Source: Nematostella vectensis (Eukaryota > Cnidaria > Anthozoa > Actiniaria > Edwardsiidae). Taken from it: a stretch of 64,000 bases of DNA. Both the position numbers and the translations under genes were made by a program. The DNA is taken from positions 4,118,996 to 4,182,995 of the forward strand of contig NC_064037.1 in assembly GCF_932526225.1 (NCBI RefSeq). Direction: 5' to 3'. How positions within the stretch are numbered: the stretch's first letter is position 1; every line of letters begins with the position of its first letter. Below are positions 1 to 11,475 of the stretch, in pieces. The notes under the pieces are model-generated. The model did no database searches and was not told where the DNA came from. It worked only from the letters and a program-made list of their open reading frames with translations.

Positions 1-277
1 TTTCTTCCGTCTTTTCTTTCTTCCCTTCAACTTTCTTAAAAATTCCACTGAACTTTCGCCGCTTTGGTTTCTCCTTCGAAATCCCCATTGGTTGTGACTC
101 CGTTTCAGTGCGTTCCACCTCAGCTCCCGAAATCTGCTCTTCCAATACCAGCTCTGCCTCCATCGAAGCGAAACTATCCCTGTTGCTTTCACTTTCTTCC
201 TCTCTGATCTTTTTCTCCGTAGATTTCTTTCTATCCTCGCTCATTTTAGCCTTTGTTTTCTCCGTATCTGACATCAT
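1..277 (-). CDS. 5' end of a charged protein, runs off the window edge (partial)
   Basis: Reading the minus strand from a double ATG (272-277) gives 92 codons without a stop up to the first base of the window. The peptide is extremely rich in Lys and Glu, begins MMSDTEKTKAKMSEDRK, and contains a basic stretch (KPKRRKFSGIFKK) near the window edge. No known domain is visible. The composition and the double ATG suggest a true first coding exon with a coiled or disordered N-terminus. The rest of the gene lies outside the window, so neither function nor length can be given. Confidence 0.55.
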   Translation of the reverse strand, partial: MMSDTEKTKAKMSEDRKKSTEKKIREEESESNRDSFASMEAELVLEEQISGAEVERTETESQPMGISKEKPKRRKFSGIFKKVEGKKEKTEE

Positions 278-850
278 TGAGGAGTGTGTCGTTCTAGACT
301 GCTCAGCTCTCTTTATAGAAACACAAACTTGTTTTTTGGAATTCGACCTACTCCCCTCGACCTTTGCAAATGCCCTAAACTAGTGTCCAATTATTTTTCC
401 CAAAACTATTTTTCTTACTCTTGTGACTTGTCAAAAATAGTGTACTCGTTATCTCGTGACAAAACTCTAAGGCATTAATTGCTTGCCAAAGCAAGGTTAT
501 TTTGGTTGTCAATAGTATCAAGTTATTAAAAATATCAGTCTTGTTTTACCTTTCATTCTTTTCATTGGATTCTCGCAAATCAGCAGAATCTTAGTACAAG
601 AGATCCAAGAGAAAAAAAAACATCAAAACCAAGAACCTCCAAGATTTCCTACTTAATTACATCAGCTTAATACAAAGGAAAAGAATTGCTTTCAATACCG
701 CTTGCCATGTTGTTTGTTTCAACAGTTGAGAAACACAAGACACAACACAATCTGCGTTAATTCTGTTTTTCCTGTGCCTTGTTTATGTGTCGTTCTTGTT
801 TTTCCAGCCACATACTTAGAAGTCAACTGGTGCTTTTTTTAATGCCTACC

Positions 851-985
851 AGGCGCGTACACAGGGGGTGCACAGGGTGCGAGCGCACCCCCCCTCCTTT
901 GGCGGCCGAAAATTGGGTTATTTCTTATTAAGGAATCTTCAAATACTATGGTTTTTGCCATATGATACCTATGACTGTGCCTTGT
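851..985. repeat. Copy of the end of an inverted-repeat element (AGGCGCGTACACAGGGGG)
   Basis: It begins AGGCGCGTACACAGGGGG and continues through a motif around ATACTATG...CATATGATACC. The same order of motifs occurs at 29611-29730, where it is one arm of a longer element with inverted ends. Here only one arm is recognisable, so it is probably a truncated insertion. Confidence 0.6.
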
Positions 986-1691
986 TGGATCAATGTAACT
1001 GTTCTTTCACGTAAAATTGTCCGTGATTAACATTCAGTGCGGTGATTGCTCGAATAAGCGACGGGGTGCATATTATTTGTTTCATGTCCCAGGCAAGGTA
1101 CCTATCGGGGGAGGTGCTAAGATGCCCATTATTTTTCAACTTGCAAGGAGTAAAGATTTTTCCAGAAAATCTCTACTCCTATCATTTGCGCATATCTTTT
1201 TTCCTAAACATGCGAAATTCGTCCGCTGGTCAATGTCGATGGAGGTCCATGCTAAAATCTCTCCGTGTATTCACGTATGTTTTTATATTGTATACTGCAA
1301 AACAAAACAAAAACAATCAAAACGCTTTTAAGACTTCAATATCTGAACTTTGGTTATACAAAAAATAAATCTTTCGGGACTCAGAAGTAGTTATCGATAA
1401 TATTTAATGTATAAGTCCTAAGATAAATTTATCTTAGGTCATTAACAAAATAACATTCACTTAAAGAGGTTCTGTCAGTCGCCATTTTGTCATCCCAGCA
1501 AAATACCCATCATCGGCTGTTTTGGGAAAGCTTTTGTGTTATAATACAAGTACGCCGTTCAGCGGCGCAAGCGCATAGATGTATCGTGTAGCGAGCACCG
1601 TAGGCGGGCGCTCATTATGTCCATGTCGTTATGTCGGGCTAAACGTAGTGTGCATTATGTCGTTATGTTGCTAGTGTGCACAAGACATTAT

Positions 1692-2100
1692 AGAGCGGCC
1701 CCGGGCGGGGGTTGAATTTAGAGTGTCCTTTTCTGTTTTGGCGGAAAACCTAAAACACGTTAAAATTCTTAGACGGCAATATCACAAATTGGTATAGAAG
1801 AGTTTTGTATTGCAAGTTACCCACCAACAATGGAAAGAAGAACATGTCAAGCAGAGAACTCAGGGCGCTCATCTTTTTGTAAAGCGGGCGCGCGCGCGGC
1901 CGTCGGGCGATAGGCGACGAGCGCAACGGCTATACCTGTGTTATAGAGAGGCCTCGGGCGGGGATTGAATTTAGAGTGTCATTTCTTTTTTGGCGGAAAA
2001 TCAAAAAACAAGACACGTTAAAATTCTGAGACGGCAATACCACAAAATTGTATAGAAGCGTAGTTTTATATTGCAATGCTACCCACGAACAATGAAACAA
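1692..2100. repeat. Diverged tandem duplication, period about 250 bp
   Basis: Two blocks, about 1692-1850 and 1943-2100, share GGGCGGG, TTGAATTTAGAGTGTC, TTTTGGCGGAAAA and ACACGTTAAAATTCT in the same order. Their divergence suggests an old local duplication. The sequence between the copies is rich in CG dinucleotides. Confidence 0.6.
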
Positions 2101-2591
2101 AGACAATGCTAAGCCAATAATTATACGCGAAAAATGGGTTTCAAAAACTGCAAGCGCTTGTGGAAATATTGCCATTCTTGGTTGCGCCTGCAAAAAGCGC
2201 TCAAAAAATGAAAACAAAATGTATGCTAAATTGTGCAGGTTTGTTTGTTGAATAATTAGTTGACTAGTACCAGGTTGAGATATAAAGATGACTAAAAAGA
2301 CGGGCACTGCACATACATTTTCTTATGTATTTTGATTGACATCTCGATCGACGTCACAAATTACTCGACCTGGGCCCCTACGCCACGGTCTTATTTTCCG
2401 AATATTGACCAAATATCTCAATATTGCAAATTTTATTTTCATCGCGCGAACACACGTCTTTTTCTATCCATACTGAGAGCGGATATCATTTGATAATATA
2501 AAATCAATCCACTAAATCAATCAATTCTAAAAGTTAATACGTACTTAAGAGAATGACCTTATTCTTACAAGACCACAGATTAATCGTCAAA

Positions 2592-2779
2592 ATGCTTTTG
2601 GAGATAAGTCTACTGGTAACAATGCAAAAGTCAAGGAAATGATACCAGCTTTGATAGATTCCAGATAACGTGAAGTAGAGTAAATACTTTTGGCGATAAG
2701 TCTATTGGTAACAATGCAAAAGTCAAGGAAGTGATACCAGCTTTGATTGATTCCAGATAACGTGAAATAGAGTAAATGT
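2592..2779. repeat. Tandem duplication, two units of about 94 bp
   Basis: The segment starting TTTTGGAGATAAGTCTACTG is repeated almost unchanged from about 2686 (TTTTGGCGATAAGTCTATTG). Both units end with GATAACGTGAA(G/A)TAGAGTAAAT. It lies directly 3' of the 294-codon minus ORF and may fall in its 3' untranslated region. Confidence 0.75.
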
Positions 2780-2788
2780 TAGGTTCAA

Positions 2789-3673
2789 TCACATTACCGC
2801 ACAGTCAATGCCGGTTTTCAGTCCTCCTCTCCTTTTCGCTCGTACTACACTTGTCCTTCGTGCTTGTTCCAACTCAAAAGTATCATTATTTAGGTCGATA
2901 ATTAACCATTCCCCTACTTTGGACGCATATCTCCGCTCTGTTATTCCCGTTCTGTGGTTATCTTGGTAAGAATCCGAGTGATTCCCCACCAAAGTAGCTT
3001 GAACTTTGTCGTCTGAGGTAGAACTAGCTGATTTGTTATCGCGGCAGGTCTTGGTTCGGGTGAAGAAGACTCTGTCGTTTTCCGGTCTGTTCTTCATGAT
3101 GTTGTAAAGACTGATATAGCTGTTCTTTTCTTTAGTTGTTACGTAACTAAACTTGCTAAATCGTCGAGAAATAAGACGACACGTTGGATTCATACTTGAG
3201 TCATCGTTCGAGTAAACCCCGCCGCGCTCACAATAAAGGTCGTCTGGGTAGCTTTCTCGAATGGCTGGCCCCCCGCCTTCCTTGTTAAACAACAACGAAC
3301 GTGTCGCTTTGTTTTCATTTATACAAGACTCTACCAGTGCGTGACGTCCTCTCAGTTTCTCATCATCAATGCACTGATCTTTCCTGTGAGTTTGGAGTTC
3401 GTTGGCACAATAATTTAAATTAATATCTACAGATTTTTGCGCGACAGGGAGTAGATAATCCAAGTTCAACTCCGACTCAAAAGGACTGGTTGTTGCATCT
3501 GTTTTTATAGTGGACCCCGCCAATTTGTGTTCTGCGGTTATTGTCCGTTTGTCTTTTCTTGTTTTGCATTCTTCTGGTTCTAGTGATTGGCCGCTAATTT
3601 TCTCTTGTCCATAGGGACCTTTGTTCTTTGCGTTGTCTGGCAGATGCTTTGGTTCAATGTTGCTGTATTTCAT
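2789..3673 (-). CDS. Hypothetical protein, 294 aa, single exon
   Basis: This open frame starts MKYSNIEPKHLPD and ends with a basic segment (RRTSVVRAKRRGGLKTG) and CAVM. It is hydrophilic throughout, rich in Asn, Asp, Ser, Lys and Arg, with no signal peptide, membrane segment or motif I recognise. Such a length is unlikely by chance in AT-rich DNA, and the codons look ordinary. Its neighbours are repeats, so context does not help. It may be a lineage-specific gene or the large last exon of one. A pseudogene or transposon-derived frame is the alternative. Confidence 0.5.
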   Translation of the reverse strand: MKYSNIEPKHLPDNAKNKGPYGQEKISGQSLEPEECKTRKDKRTITAEHKLAGSTIKTDATTSPFESELNLDYLLPVAQKSVDINLNYCANELQTHRKDQCIDDEKLRGRHALVESCINENKATRSLLFNKEGGGPAIRESYPDDLYCERGGVYSNDDSSMNPTCRLISRRFSKFSYVTTKEKNSYISLYNIMKNRPENDRVFFTRTKTCRDNKSASSTSDDKVQATLVGNHSDSYQDNHRTGITERRYASKVGEWLIIDLNNDTFELEQARRTSVVRAKRRGGLKTGIDCAVM

Positions 3674-4584
3674 GCTAACAGGAAAAAAATAATTATAAAT
3701 TGATGAATAAACAACAGGTAAAACAAAACAGAAGCAACATAATTGGATTCGCGGGTTCTTGCTCTTAGCGGAAACTTTTTAAAAATCGATTTTTTTTTTA
3801 GAAAAATCGAATTCTTCTTTCGGTATATTCCATAATGCAGGAAATATTTGATAAGTAGGTTTTTTTTTCTATTTTGCTGTGTCTATGGTTTTCCCTCCTT
3901 TTTCTTCGGTTTTAGTCGATTTTATCGTGCACCTCCTATTCCTTCTCCATCTCCATTCGCTCTCTTTCCTACTAAACGAAGCATGTCCGGAAACTTACCG
4001 AAACGTACCGAAGATTCCACGAACAAAAAAACGCTGTCTTACTATATAATAACTCGAGCGATATATTATGCAACACGTAAGGCTTTTTCTCGTGAATAAA
4101 TGGCCTCTAAAAACAAAGTTAATTCATCATTGTTATTCACGTGAGGATGGGCGATTCCTGTGAGCTATGCAACGAAATTAGTCATCATTTATATTAGCAA
4201 CATCGAATTAAAGGATGTCACTCATCCTATCCTTACCAGAATACTTTGTATTGTTGTTGTTTTATCAGTAAAAACGTCCAACGTAATCTAAATGTTTGTG
4301 ACTTTCTACTATAATATCTATCATGGCTATAGCAAGTACACATTTAATTTATTCAGCTTTGTCAATACGAGATGTGTTACCGTGTGATCTCGTGAAAACA
4401 GATGACCACCATCCGCCAACAACGTTGCAACAGTCATGTCCAAAGTTTGATGACATAATTAAACATGACAACATTATTTATATCTGATGTCGTCGTTCCT
4501 GACGTCATTTGTCTATAACCTCCTGGTAATATTATTACTAATAATAATAACAATAATAAAATGCCTAAAATGTCTTTATTTCTT
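3674..4584. other. Intergenic, upstream of the 294-aa ORF
   Basis: AT-rich with poly-T runs (about 3787-3799) and a short AT-rich microsatellite (about 4530-4560). The plus-strand ORF at 3848-4099 is low complexity and not supported. Confidence 0.4.
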
Positions 4585-4887
4585 TTATTCAAAGAGAAAC
4601 CTTTTCAGTTGGCTCTTAAAAATGGACACGCTAGAAACATTTCTTATAGCGGATGGAAGGTTATTCCACAATTTAGGGGCGGCTATAGAGAAAGATCTGT
4701 CCCCAAAAGTTACGGTGCGGGAGCGGGGAACAGTAAGCAGTCCCTGATTTGCTGATCTCAGGGACTGGCTAGGAAGGGAAGGTTTAAAAAGATCACATAA
4801 ATACTGGGGGCGGAGCCATTTTGCGTTTTGAAAGTAAGCAGAAGAATTTCGAAAATTACTCTGTGGCACCTCCAGGTGCCCAGTCAA
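4585..4887 (-). pseudogene. C-terminal tail of a non-LTR (LINE) retrotransposon ORF2
   Basis: The minus frame gives about 100 residues containing TVPRSRTVTFGDRSFS, then APKLWNNLPSAIRN and FKSQLKRFLFE. This is the conserved C-terminal end of many metazoan LINE reverse transcriptase polyproteins, downstream of the polymerase. No polymerase or endonuclease domain lies beside it, so it is a severely 5'-truncated remnant. Known: 5' truncation is the usual fate of LINE insertions. It should not be annotated as a host gene. Confidence 0.8.
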
Positions 4888-6319
4888 TCCCAGTAACTAG
4901 CTCCAATATTTTCACGATTGATCACCTCTTGTAATTGTCCTATAATTGTCTAATAAAGGTCACAATAAACTCTCATTGCTTTGTGATGTGTATTTATTCA
5001 GAATAAATGGTATTTTTAACGTTTGAGGTAACAAGTAACGCGAAAATATTCGAGCTAGTTACTAAGCTTGACTGGGGACTGACTGAGAGGTTGGTAAGCC
5101 TGTGATTTGGTATAAATTTTTGATAATAGTTTTTGATGTTGAAAAAAGAGAACGCTCGCGATGGAATACTGCGGCACATTTTGCACATACTACTAATAGG
5201 CTCACCCTTGGTAAATCCTGAAACTAATTGTGTGGCATAGCCAGGTCATACAGAACATGAACCTTTTCTAACAAACTCGAACAATCACTAAGCCCATACA
5301 TAAGGAATTCTGCAAAAAACATTCTTGCCGTGTTACCTCGTGAGTATGTAATTGTATTCAGATCAAGAACTACTATCTGTTTGTACCTAAGCATTTACTG
5401 GCGAAAACAATGGCACAAATGAAACCTTACCTTCGAGCCTTCGAGAGTTTTGCTTAGTAAGTGTTATATTCTCTAGAGTTAGCTGCTTGTATTGCTACAC
5501 GTCTCAGAACAAGGAATAGATGGACCTTTGTAAGAAGAGAAGAATTTCCCGTTTTGTGTCTTAATAATGACTCTTGACTCTTGACATTATCCCCTAGATA
5601 AGGATAACCCACAGGGATGAAATGCGTATGTTATGGCGCAATAATGGTAGTGGAGAACATTTTCTTTATCTCCACACGTTCCTACAAGTTTTAAATTATT
5701 GCATAACCCTAAAAATATATCCCGCTCTTAAGTAAAAGTTTTTAGATACATCTTTGTGTTTTCTAAGTACCCTATGGTGGTTTTTGTCACTTCGCCAGAT
5801 GACAACAGTCCACTGGTCCACTCAATCTGATTGTAGAGCCTCCCTGACTGGCTGAAAAAAAAAAATGCTATATCTTTATTTTGGAAATTTTAGACTTAAA
5901 ACAGGCTCCCTAGTTTGATTTTCGGAATGGGAATTTGGGGGTACTGGGACTTCTGTGGCGCGCGGACAAATAAAAGGAGACTGGGTCTTAAATGGCGCAC
6001 TCACACCGAGTGCCTGTGGGCGTACTAAGGATATTACGCGAAAGGTTTTTACAAGACATCATGCCACGCACTCATCTTTATTTGGGGTTATTTAATCCTT
6101 GTAGTACCAACCCAACCTTTATAATGTTCATTGTCTGTTCAACCATAGGTTGCAGCAATTGCAGCAATTGACAACACGCCGTAACATTGCGTCGTCAGTG
6201 AGACTTTTTTGTTGTGTTATCGTTAATAATTTGAGCAAATTTTTACTGCACATTCCTGCCCTTTTGTTGGGTTATTCATTGTTAGTAGCCAACAGAAAAT
6301 AAACAGTTATCATGTTAAG
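4888..6319. other. Intergenic; probable 5' region of the DIRS-like element at its right end
   Basis: I see no host gene. The part closest to 6320 probably belongs to the retroelement, because the gag-like frame begins at once. A tandem TTGCAGCAATTGCAGCAATTG lies near 6150. I could not recognise a clear element boundary or terminal repeat. Confidence 0.4.
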
Positions 6320-6800
6320 GTGTCAGGTGATAACACAACAGACACACCTCTGCTGACTTTTGAGCAGAAATCTAAGCCTAGAAACATAACAAACATTGAG
6401 GCCTGGACTACTGCCTTCAAAATCTTTGTGGCCGTTTACACTACCCGGTTCCCAGAGGATGCACCACACCTCATGAAGTACAGCGAGACTATTCATGATC
6501 TTGCCACCAGGGGTGCCCGCTGGAAATATTACGATGAGAATTATGGTTATTTGCGGGCTCAGGATGCCAGCGGTCACCCCTGGCAGGCTATGCATTGGGA
6601 GCTATGGCTACGTTGCCACCCAGCAGTTTCTTCAGCTTCTCCGTCTAACCGTTCTGCCCCCAGTCATGATCGAAAAGGCAAAAAATCAATACCATTTGGT
6701 TTTTGCTTTAAGTTTCATACAGGCAAACCTTGTTAAGGCAAATGTTCATTTAAACATGTCTGTCCTGATTGCCAGGGCACGCATTCCCTAGCAAAGTGTT
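6320..6800 (+). pseudogene. DIRS-like gag remnant with broken zinc knuckle
   Basis: The frame contains NITNIEAWTTAFKIFVAVY and ARWKYYDENYGYLR, then a Cys/His cluster (CFKFHTGKPC, CSFKHVCPDC, HSLAKC) typical of the gag end of DIRS elements. A TAA at about 6734-6736 interrupts the cluster, although the reading frame continues sensibly beyond it. The start at 6320 is a convenience and the frame may extend upstream. Confidence 0.7.
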
Positions 6801-6818
6801 CCTTTCGTCCTTCCCCGA

Positions 6819-8430
6819 ATGGGCAAACTCCAAACCGCTCCACCGCAACCCCTCACAACGCCAGTAAGGGTCATCAGACTAAATGATCTCTTGCAAGGAT
6901 ATGATAGCCAGAGAGCTACTTGTATCAGGGAAGGTTTCACCTACGGTTTTAGAGTTAATTTTTTGGGAGCTAGGTCCTCCTTTGAAACGAATAACTCGTT
7001 GTCAGCTAAGCAAAATCCTGAAGCTGTTTCTGCTAAGCTCACTAAAGAAATGGAACTTAATCGTATTGAGGGGCCATCAGCAACCCCTCCACTTCCCGAT
7101 TTCCGAGTTTCACCTCTTGGGGTGAAGCCTAAGAAAACGGCTGGTGAGTTTAGGCTAATACATCACCTTTCTCACCCCAAGGGCGCCTCAGTGAAGGATG
7201 GCATAGCCACTGAACACACGAGTGTTCATTATGCCTCAATTGATGATGCAATTGCAATGATAAAGAGGGTAGGCGTGGGTTGTTATTTGTCGAAAACTGA
7301 TATCAAAAATGCCTTCCGGATACTTCCCATTCACCCTGAGGATTAATACCTGCTAGGTATGAAATGTTTGGGTAACTATATTTCGACAAATGCCTGCCCA
7401 TGGGCCTTGCTAGTAGTTGTAAAACATTTGAAGAGGTCAGCACTGCCATCCAGTGGATTGCTCAACATAAAAGAGTCATTTCAAATATTATTCACATTTT
7501 GGATGACTTTTTCATTACCGAACCTGCACATAACAGTTGACAAGCCAGCCTCCTACATTTCTGGAACTTTGTAGCTTTCTAGGGGTCCCAATGGCACCCG
7601 AGAAAACTGAGGGACCTTCGCAGGTCCTATGCTTTGCGGGTATCGAGCTAGACTCCCTAAATTCGGAGGCTTGCCTTCCCATTGAAAAATTAACCAAGTG
7701 CAGAGAACTGATTGAATACTTCATGGGTTGGAAGAAGGTCACTCTCAAAGAATTACAGTCTTTGATTGGTACTCCCAACTTTGCTTGCTCCGTAGTGGTT
7801 CCAGGGAGGGCCTTCCTCCGTCGCATCATAGATCTTACAATAGGGCTTAGGCTTCCTAGCCACAAGAAAAAGCTTTCTCGTGAGGTTAAGGCTGACCTAT
7901 TAACTTGGAAGTCATTCTTTCACTCTTTCAATGGCCGTTCGTTCTTTTTGAATGATATTTGGCTATCCAGTGAAAATTTGCAACTGTACACGGACTCATC
8001 TGGTAGTCTCGGTTTTGGGGCAGTTTTTGGTAACCATTGGTGCTATGGGGCGTGGCCCATGGATTGGCAGAACAGGAACATCGTCTTTTTAGAATTTTAC
8101 CCGACCGTCTTGAGTCTTTTCTTATGAGGTCAGGATATGGCAAACCAATGTATCACTTTTTACACAGATAACGAGGCTCTCGTGCATGTGATCAATCGTT
8201 GTACCTCCAAAAACAAAGATTTGATGTTCTTTGTTAGGAAACTGGTCTTAGTCTGCTTGCAGGAAAACATACTTTTTAGAGCAAGACATGTCCCAGGCGT
8301 AAAAAATGATCTTGCAGATTCTTTATCCCGCTTGCAGATGCCTCGCTTCTATCGCCTTGTTCCAGCCTCCATGGACCAGACTCCTACTGCCATACCAGAG
8401 CACCTGTTGCCAAAGAATTGGCGTCCATAG
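6819..8430 (+). pseudogene. Reverse transcriptase and RNase H of the DIRS-like element (broken)
   Basis: RT motifs appear as FRLIHHLSHPKGASV, LSKTDIKNAFRILPIHPED, then in another frame YFDKCLPMGLASSCKTFEE and ILDDFF, the last carrying the catalytic Asp pair. A stop at 7344-7346 and a frame change shortly after it split the domain. RNase H follows as LYTDSSGSLGFGAVF, ITFYTDNEALVHVIN and ARHVPGVKNDLADSLSR. No protease is seen, which agrees with DIRS elements. The chain would copy element RNA to DNA, but this copy is inactive. Confidence 0.85.
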
Positions 8431-9316
8431 TCAAAACCTTACTTTCATCTAGTCTCAAACAGTCCTCTTTGCCAACTTACAGGAGGGCTTGGGCTCTTTA
8501 TAGAGAGTTTCATGGCTCCATCTTTGCCAGTGCGCACATTGCTATTCCAATTAAGCCAGCCGACCTGGCGCTGTTCATAGCTTACTTTTACAAGCGGCGG
8601 TATGCCCACACAACGGTTAGCACTTATGTGTCTGCCTTAGGATACTACCATCGGCTTCCAGGCGTAGCCGACCCTACAAAAACTACTCTAAAGTTCAAAA
8701 TAGGATTGACACACGATTGCCAATTACATTGCCTATACTTAACCGTCTATCGGGTCTGCATCTCTGATATGCAGCGATGACTACCAAGCAGCTATGTTCC
8801 AAGCTATGTGCCTTCTTGCATTTTATGCATTCCTCAGAGTTGGTGAATTTACCTTATCGTCAAAATACACCAGGGAGAATGTTTTACAGATTTCTCAATT
8901 AACTAAGCTTGTCAACAAAGGTGAGGTTGTTGCCTTGAAGGTAACGTTCGTTCACTTTAAGCATGTTGCGTTGAATAGACAATATTCCATTGAAGTGGGT
9001 AAACAAAGTGATGGCTTGTGCCCAGTGAAAGTGCTCTAAGCCTAAGTAGGCGCGGCCGTACCCCTGGTCCCTTGTTCATTGACAAGCATGGCTCTCCTGT
9101 TCCCCGTTCTAATTTTTCTCAGCGTCTCGAAGCAGCTCTTAAGGTCAATCGGCTAGACCCCAAACGCTTTAAAGGGCATAGTTTTCGTATAGGTGCTGCA
9201 TCCTTTGCGGCTGACAAAGGGATGTCTGACGCCCAAATACGTTTAATGGGGCGTTGGAAGTCAGATGCGTTTAAGAAGTACATTCGGGTCCCCTCTCGGG
9301 TCTCTCAAACGATGTA
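8418..9316 (+). pseudogene. Tyrosine recombinase of the DIRS-like element (broken)
   Basis: The N-terminal SAM-like part reads SSLPTYRRAWALYREFHGS and TVSTYVSALGYYHRL. The catalytic part carries the first Arg (LLAFYAFLRVGEF), the His-x-x-Arg pair (GHSFRIGAAS) and the nucleophilic Tyr (FKKYIRVPS). Frame changes around 8700-8790 and 9020-9040 split it into three ORFs. All catalytic residues I can check are kept, so the damage is mainly frameshifts. Confidence 0.85.
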
Positions 9317-9318
9317 AT

Positions 9319-10422
9319 GCAATAATTTTTGACATTTAGCAAGGGTATGCTTACAGGCGTAGCGTGTCCTCCTATGTCAGACCACAATTTTTCTTCCCCA
9401 TTTTTGACAAAGGCAATATGACTCCTAGTGTGGGGCGGCCTTCATTCTGAGGCTTGTGGCAGTAGTCTGGCCCTCACCTTCGCTGGGCACATTTTTGTGA
9501 AATGCATAATTTTGACAGTTGTAATCTTGAGAATAAGATTTTAATTAAATCCGGCTATTGTGCCATTAGGCACTCTAGCCATTTTAATCCCACTTTGGTT
9601 ACTGTGCTTACTGCCCTGCGAACGAGCTTTGGCTCACCCTAGCAATCATTTGCCTTTGTCAGAATTTTGTCAGTGTATTTTGTATTAGTTTTGTTAGACA
9701 AGAGTAAGGGCATAATAGCATTTTTTATGCTTCTTTGCTTCGCCAACCATTTTTCTCTCGATGACATCGACAAAAACGAACCCAGGCACTGGTGAACTAA
9801 TTCTGTTGACTTGATACAAACCACCATTCTGTACCGTTGATGTCTGACTCTGTACTAATGCCCTGATTCCTTTGATACCTCGAACGTTATTTGTTTCACA
9901 GATGGCAAGATGGTGGTTACTGCAAGGTGCTATTCTGTCTCATGGCTAAATATAGGTGTAAGGACTGGATCATAACAAGCAACTCTAGAAGAGTCTACAA
10001 TTTTGAAGGTGGAATTGTTTTTAGGGTACGGACGGAGACTTGTTTTTAATAATTGTTTTATTATATGAAATAACTGGGGTTCCTTTATTCTTTGGGAGGG
10101 GGGGGGGGAGGGGATAAGAGGGAAAAAAAGCCGGAGTGTTCAATAAGACATTCATTTTGCAAACTCTTTTAGGCCAGATTATCCCTTTGAAAAAGGAATA
10201 ATATTTTTACTCGCAGCTAAAAAAGAACCCTCACAATTTTGCTTACAAATTTAAAATGTAGGTAAGTAGGCCTTTGTCTTCCCTTTAGGCAGGTGGATCC
10301 ATGGCCGCTACGACGTTATCGCATGGACTTGAACTCAACTCAAGCACCTTTCAAGGCAGCAGTATCCATGGCGACAGTCGCTAGGGGCAGCAGAGACTCT
10401 CGCCCTCTCTTGGCAATCATAG
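9319..10422. other. Intergenic; likely 3' part of the DIRS-like element, then unassigned DNA
   Basis: No gene seen. A poly-G run with one interruption lies at about 10097-10111. The GC-richer text at 9340-9480 just after the recombinase may be element 3' sequence. The 62-codon minus ORF at 9639-9827 has no support. Confidence 0.4.
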
Positions 10423-11037
10423 ATTATCAACGCAGCCACCGCACCATTTACCTTTACTTTAAACGTCTTGGCTATCGCATCGCTTGTTAAGTTCAGGCCT
10501 CTTCGCAACACGTCAAACTTGCTTCTTCGCAACACGACAAACTTGCTTCTCGGCGCCATGGCATTCAGTGACGCAGTCAATGGCTTGATAATCCAACATC
10601 TTTTCATCGCTCAAGAGATTCTTTTTCTTCAATGCAATAAAACATTTTGGGAGCTTTGAGACACGAGTATGTTTATCGGACGTACAAACTCAATGGTGTC
10701 CTCCTTAATCCTGGCAATTTTAAACGACGAAAGATACATCTCGTTGAAGTATACGTTACGTCACATGGTAAATGTCACGTCAAATCGCCTGATTGCCGCC
10801 ATTGTCTCAGCTTGTGTGCTCCCTATTGTCCTGAACATTGCAAGCGCCTTTATACCACTCAGCCTGGTTCTCATCAAGATTGTCGTGGCTTTGAGTATCA
10901 TAACTACCATCTTCTGCTTCTATGTGGTTATGACAATCAGCAGGCGCCACCACAGGGCTACCAAAAGACCAACTCAAGCAGAGTTCTGTCCGTGTCCTGT
11001 TTATCGCTTTAACATCACTGAAGTTGTGACTATGTAG
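10423..11037 (+). pseudogene. Class A (rhodopsin-like) GPCR pseudogene, TM1 to TM5
   Basis: One frame carries a TM1-TM2-like stretch (FTFTLNVLAIASLVKFRP, then GAMAFSDAVNGLII), a stop TGA at 10657-10659, and in the same frame TM3 ending in the DRY-equivalent ERYISLKYTLRH, then TM4 and TM5 and RRHHRATK at the start of the third intracellular loop. The order matches small intronless cnidarian GPCRs. Damage includes the TGA, a TAG at 10420-10422 before TM1, an in-frame duplication LRNTSNLLLRNTTNLLL, and loss of TM6-TM7: the frame ends at 11037 in unrelated residues. It cannot make a full receptor. The ligand cannot be inferred. Confidence 0.7.
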
Positions 11038-11169
11038 GATAAGTGTATTGCCATATAAGGTGTACTATCAGGAGAATAAATAAAGATTAGCCTACATAAC
11101 GAGTAGGCGAGTCGGAGTGCAAAGATCGGCAACGCCGAGTGAACGCTGCAGTAGTATAAATTGAACGCC

Positions 11170-11250
11170 AAAGCGCAGCATGGGGGTGGGGGTTACGATA
11201 CAGAAACATTTGGGAAATATTGGGAACACAGGCACGCCGTTATTGGTCAT
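11170..11250. repeat. Interspersed repeat, copy 1 (ACGATACAGAAACAT)
   Basis: GGGGG..ACGATACAGAAACAT...AAATATTGGG followed by a short spacer and (T/C)TATTGGTCAT or equivalent. A related segment is present at 15748-15830, supporting a dispersed family. Confidence 0.5.
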
Positions 11251-11263
11251 TTTTTTTTTAAAC

Positions 11264-11475
11264 ATTGGTGCCCCCAGTGACCCATCACCTGCTACGACTC
11301 TGAGCATGGATGAGGAGGAACGTCTTTGCAGGCTCCATTCATTGGCGGATTCAATTGGATTATTTTTGAAATATTGGTGCCCCCAGTGACCCACCACCTG
11401 CTATGACTCTGAGCATGGATGAGGAGGAACGTCTTTGCAGGCTCCATTCATTGGCGGATTCAATTGGAATATTTT
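11264..11475. repeat. Tandem duplication, period 109 bp
   Basis: ATTGGTGCCCCCAGTGACCC begins at 11264 and again at 11373. Both units run through GCATGGATGAGGAGGAACG and end in TTGGCGGATTCAATTGGA. The units are nearly identical, so the duplication is recent. Confidence 0.85.

Larger units (their letters stand above)
278..2591. other. Intergenic, repeat-bearing; no gene seen
   Basis: I see no supported gene. Short ORFs at 1017-1368 and 1930-2307 have no recognisable domain. The stretch holds a repeat end at 851-985 and a diverged tandem duplication at 1692-2100. Confidence 0.5.
6320..9318 (+). mobile_element. Decayed DIRS/Ngaro-type tyrosine-recombinase retrotransposon
   Basis: In order along the plus strand are a gag-like protein with a Cys/His knuckle (6320-6800), reverse transcriptase (6819-7540), RNase H (7537-8330) and a tyrosine recombinase (8418-9316). 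That order, with a recombinase instead of a DDE integrase, defines DIRS-like elements. The frames are broken repeatedly: a stop in the zinc knuckle near 6734, a stop after HPED at 7344, a frame change just after it, a stop near 7541, and frame changes near 8700 and 9030. The copy cannot be autonomous. I did not find the split direct or inverted terminal repeats that would set exact ends, so the element is probably longer than given. Confidence 0.88.
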
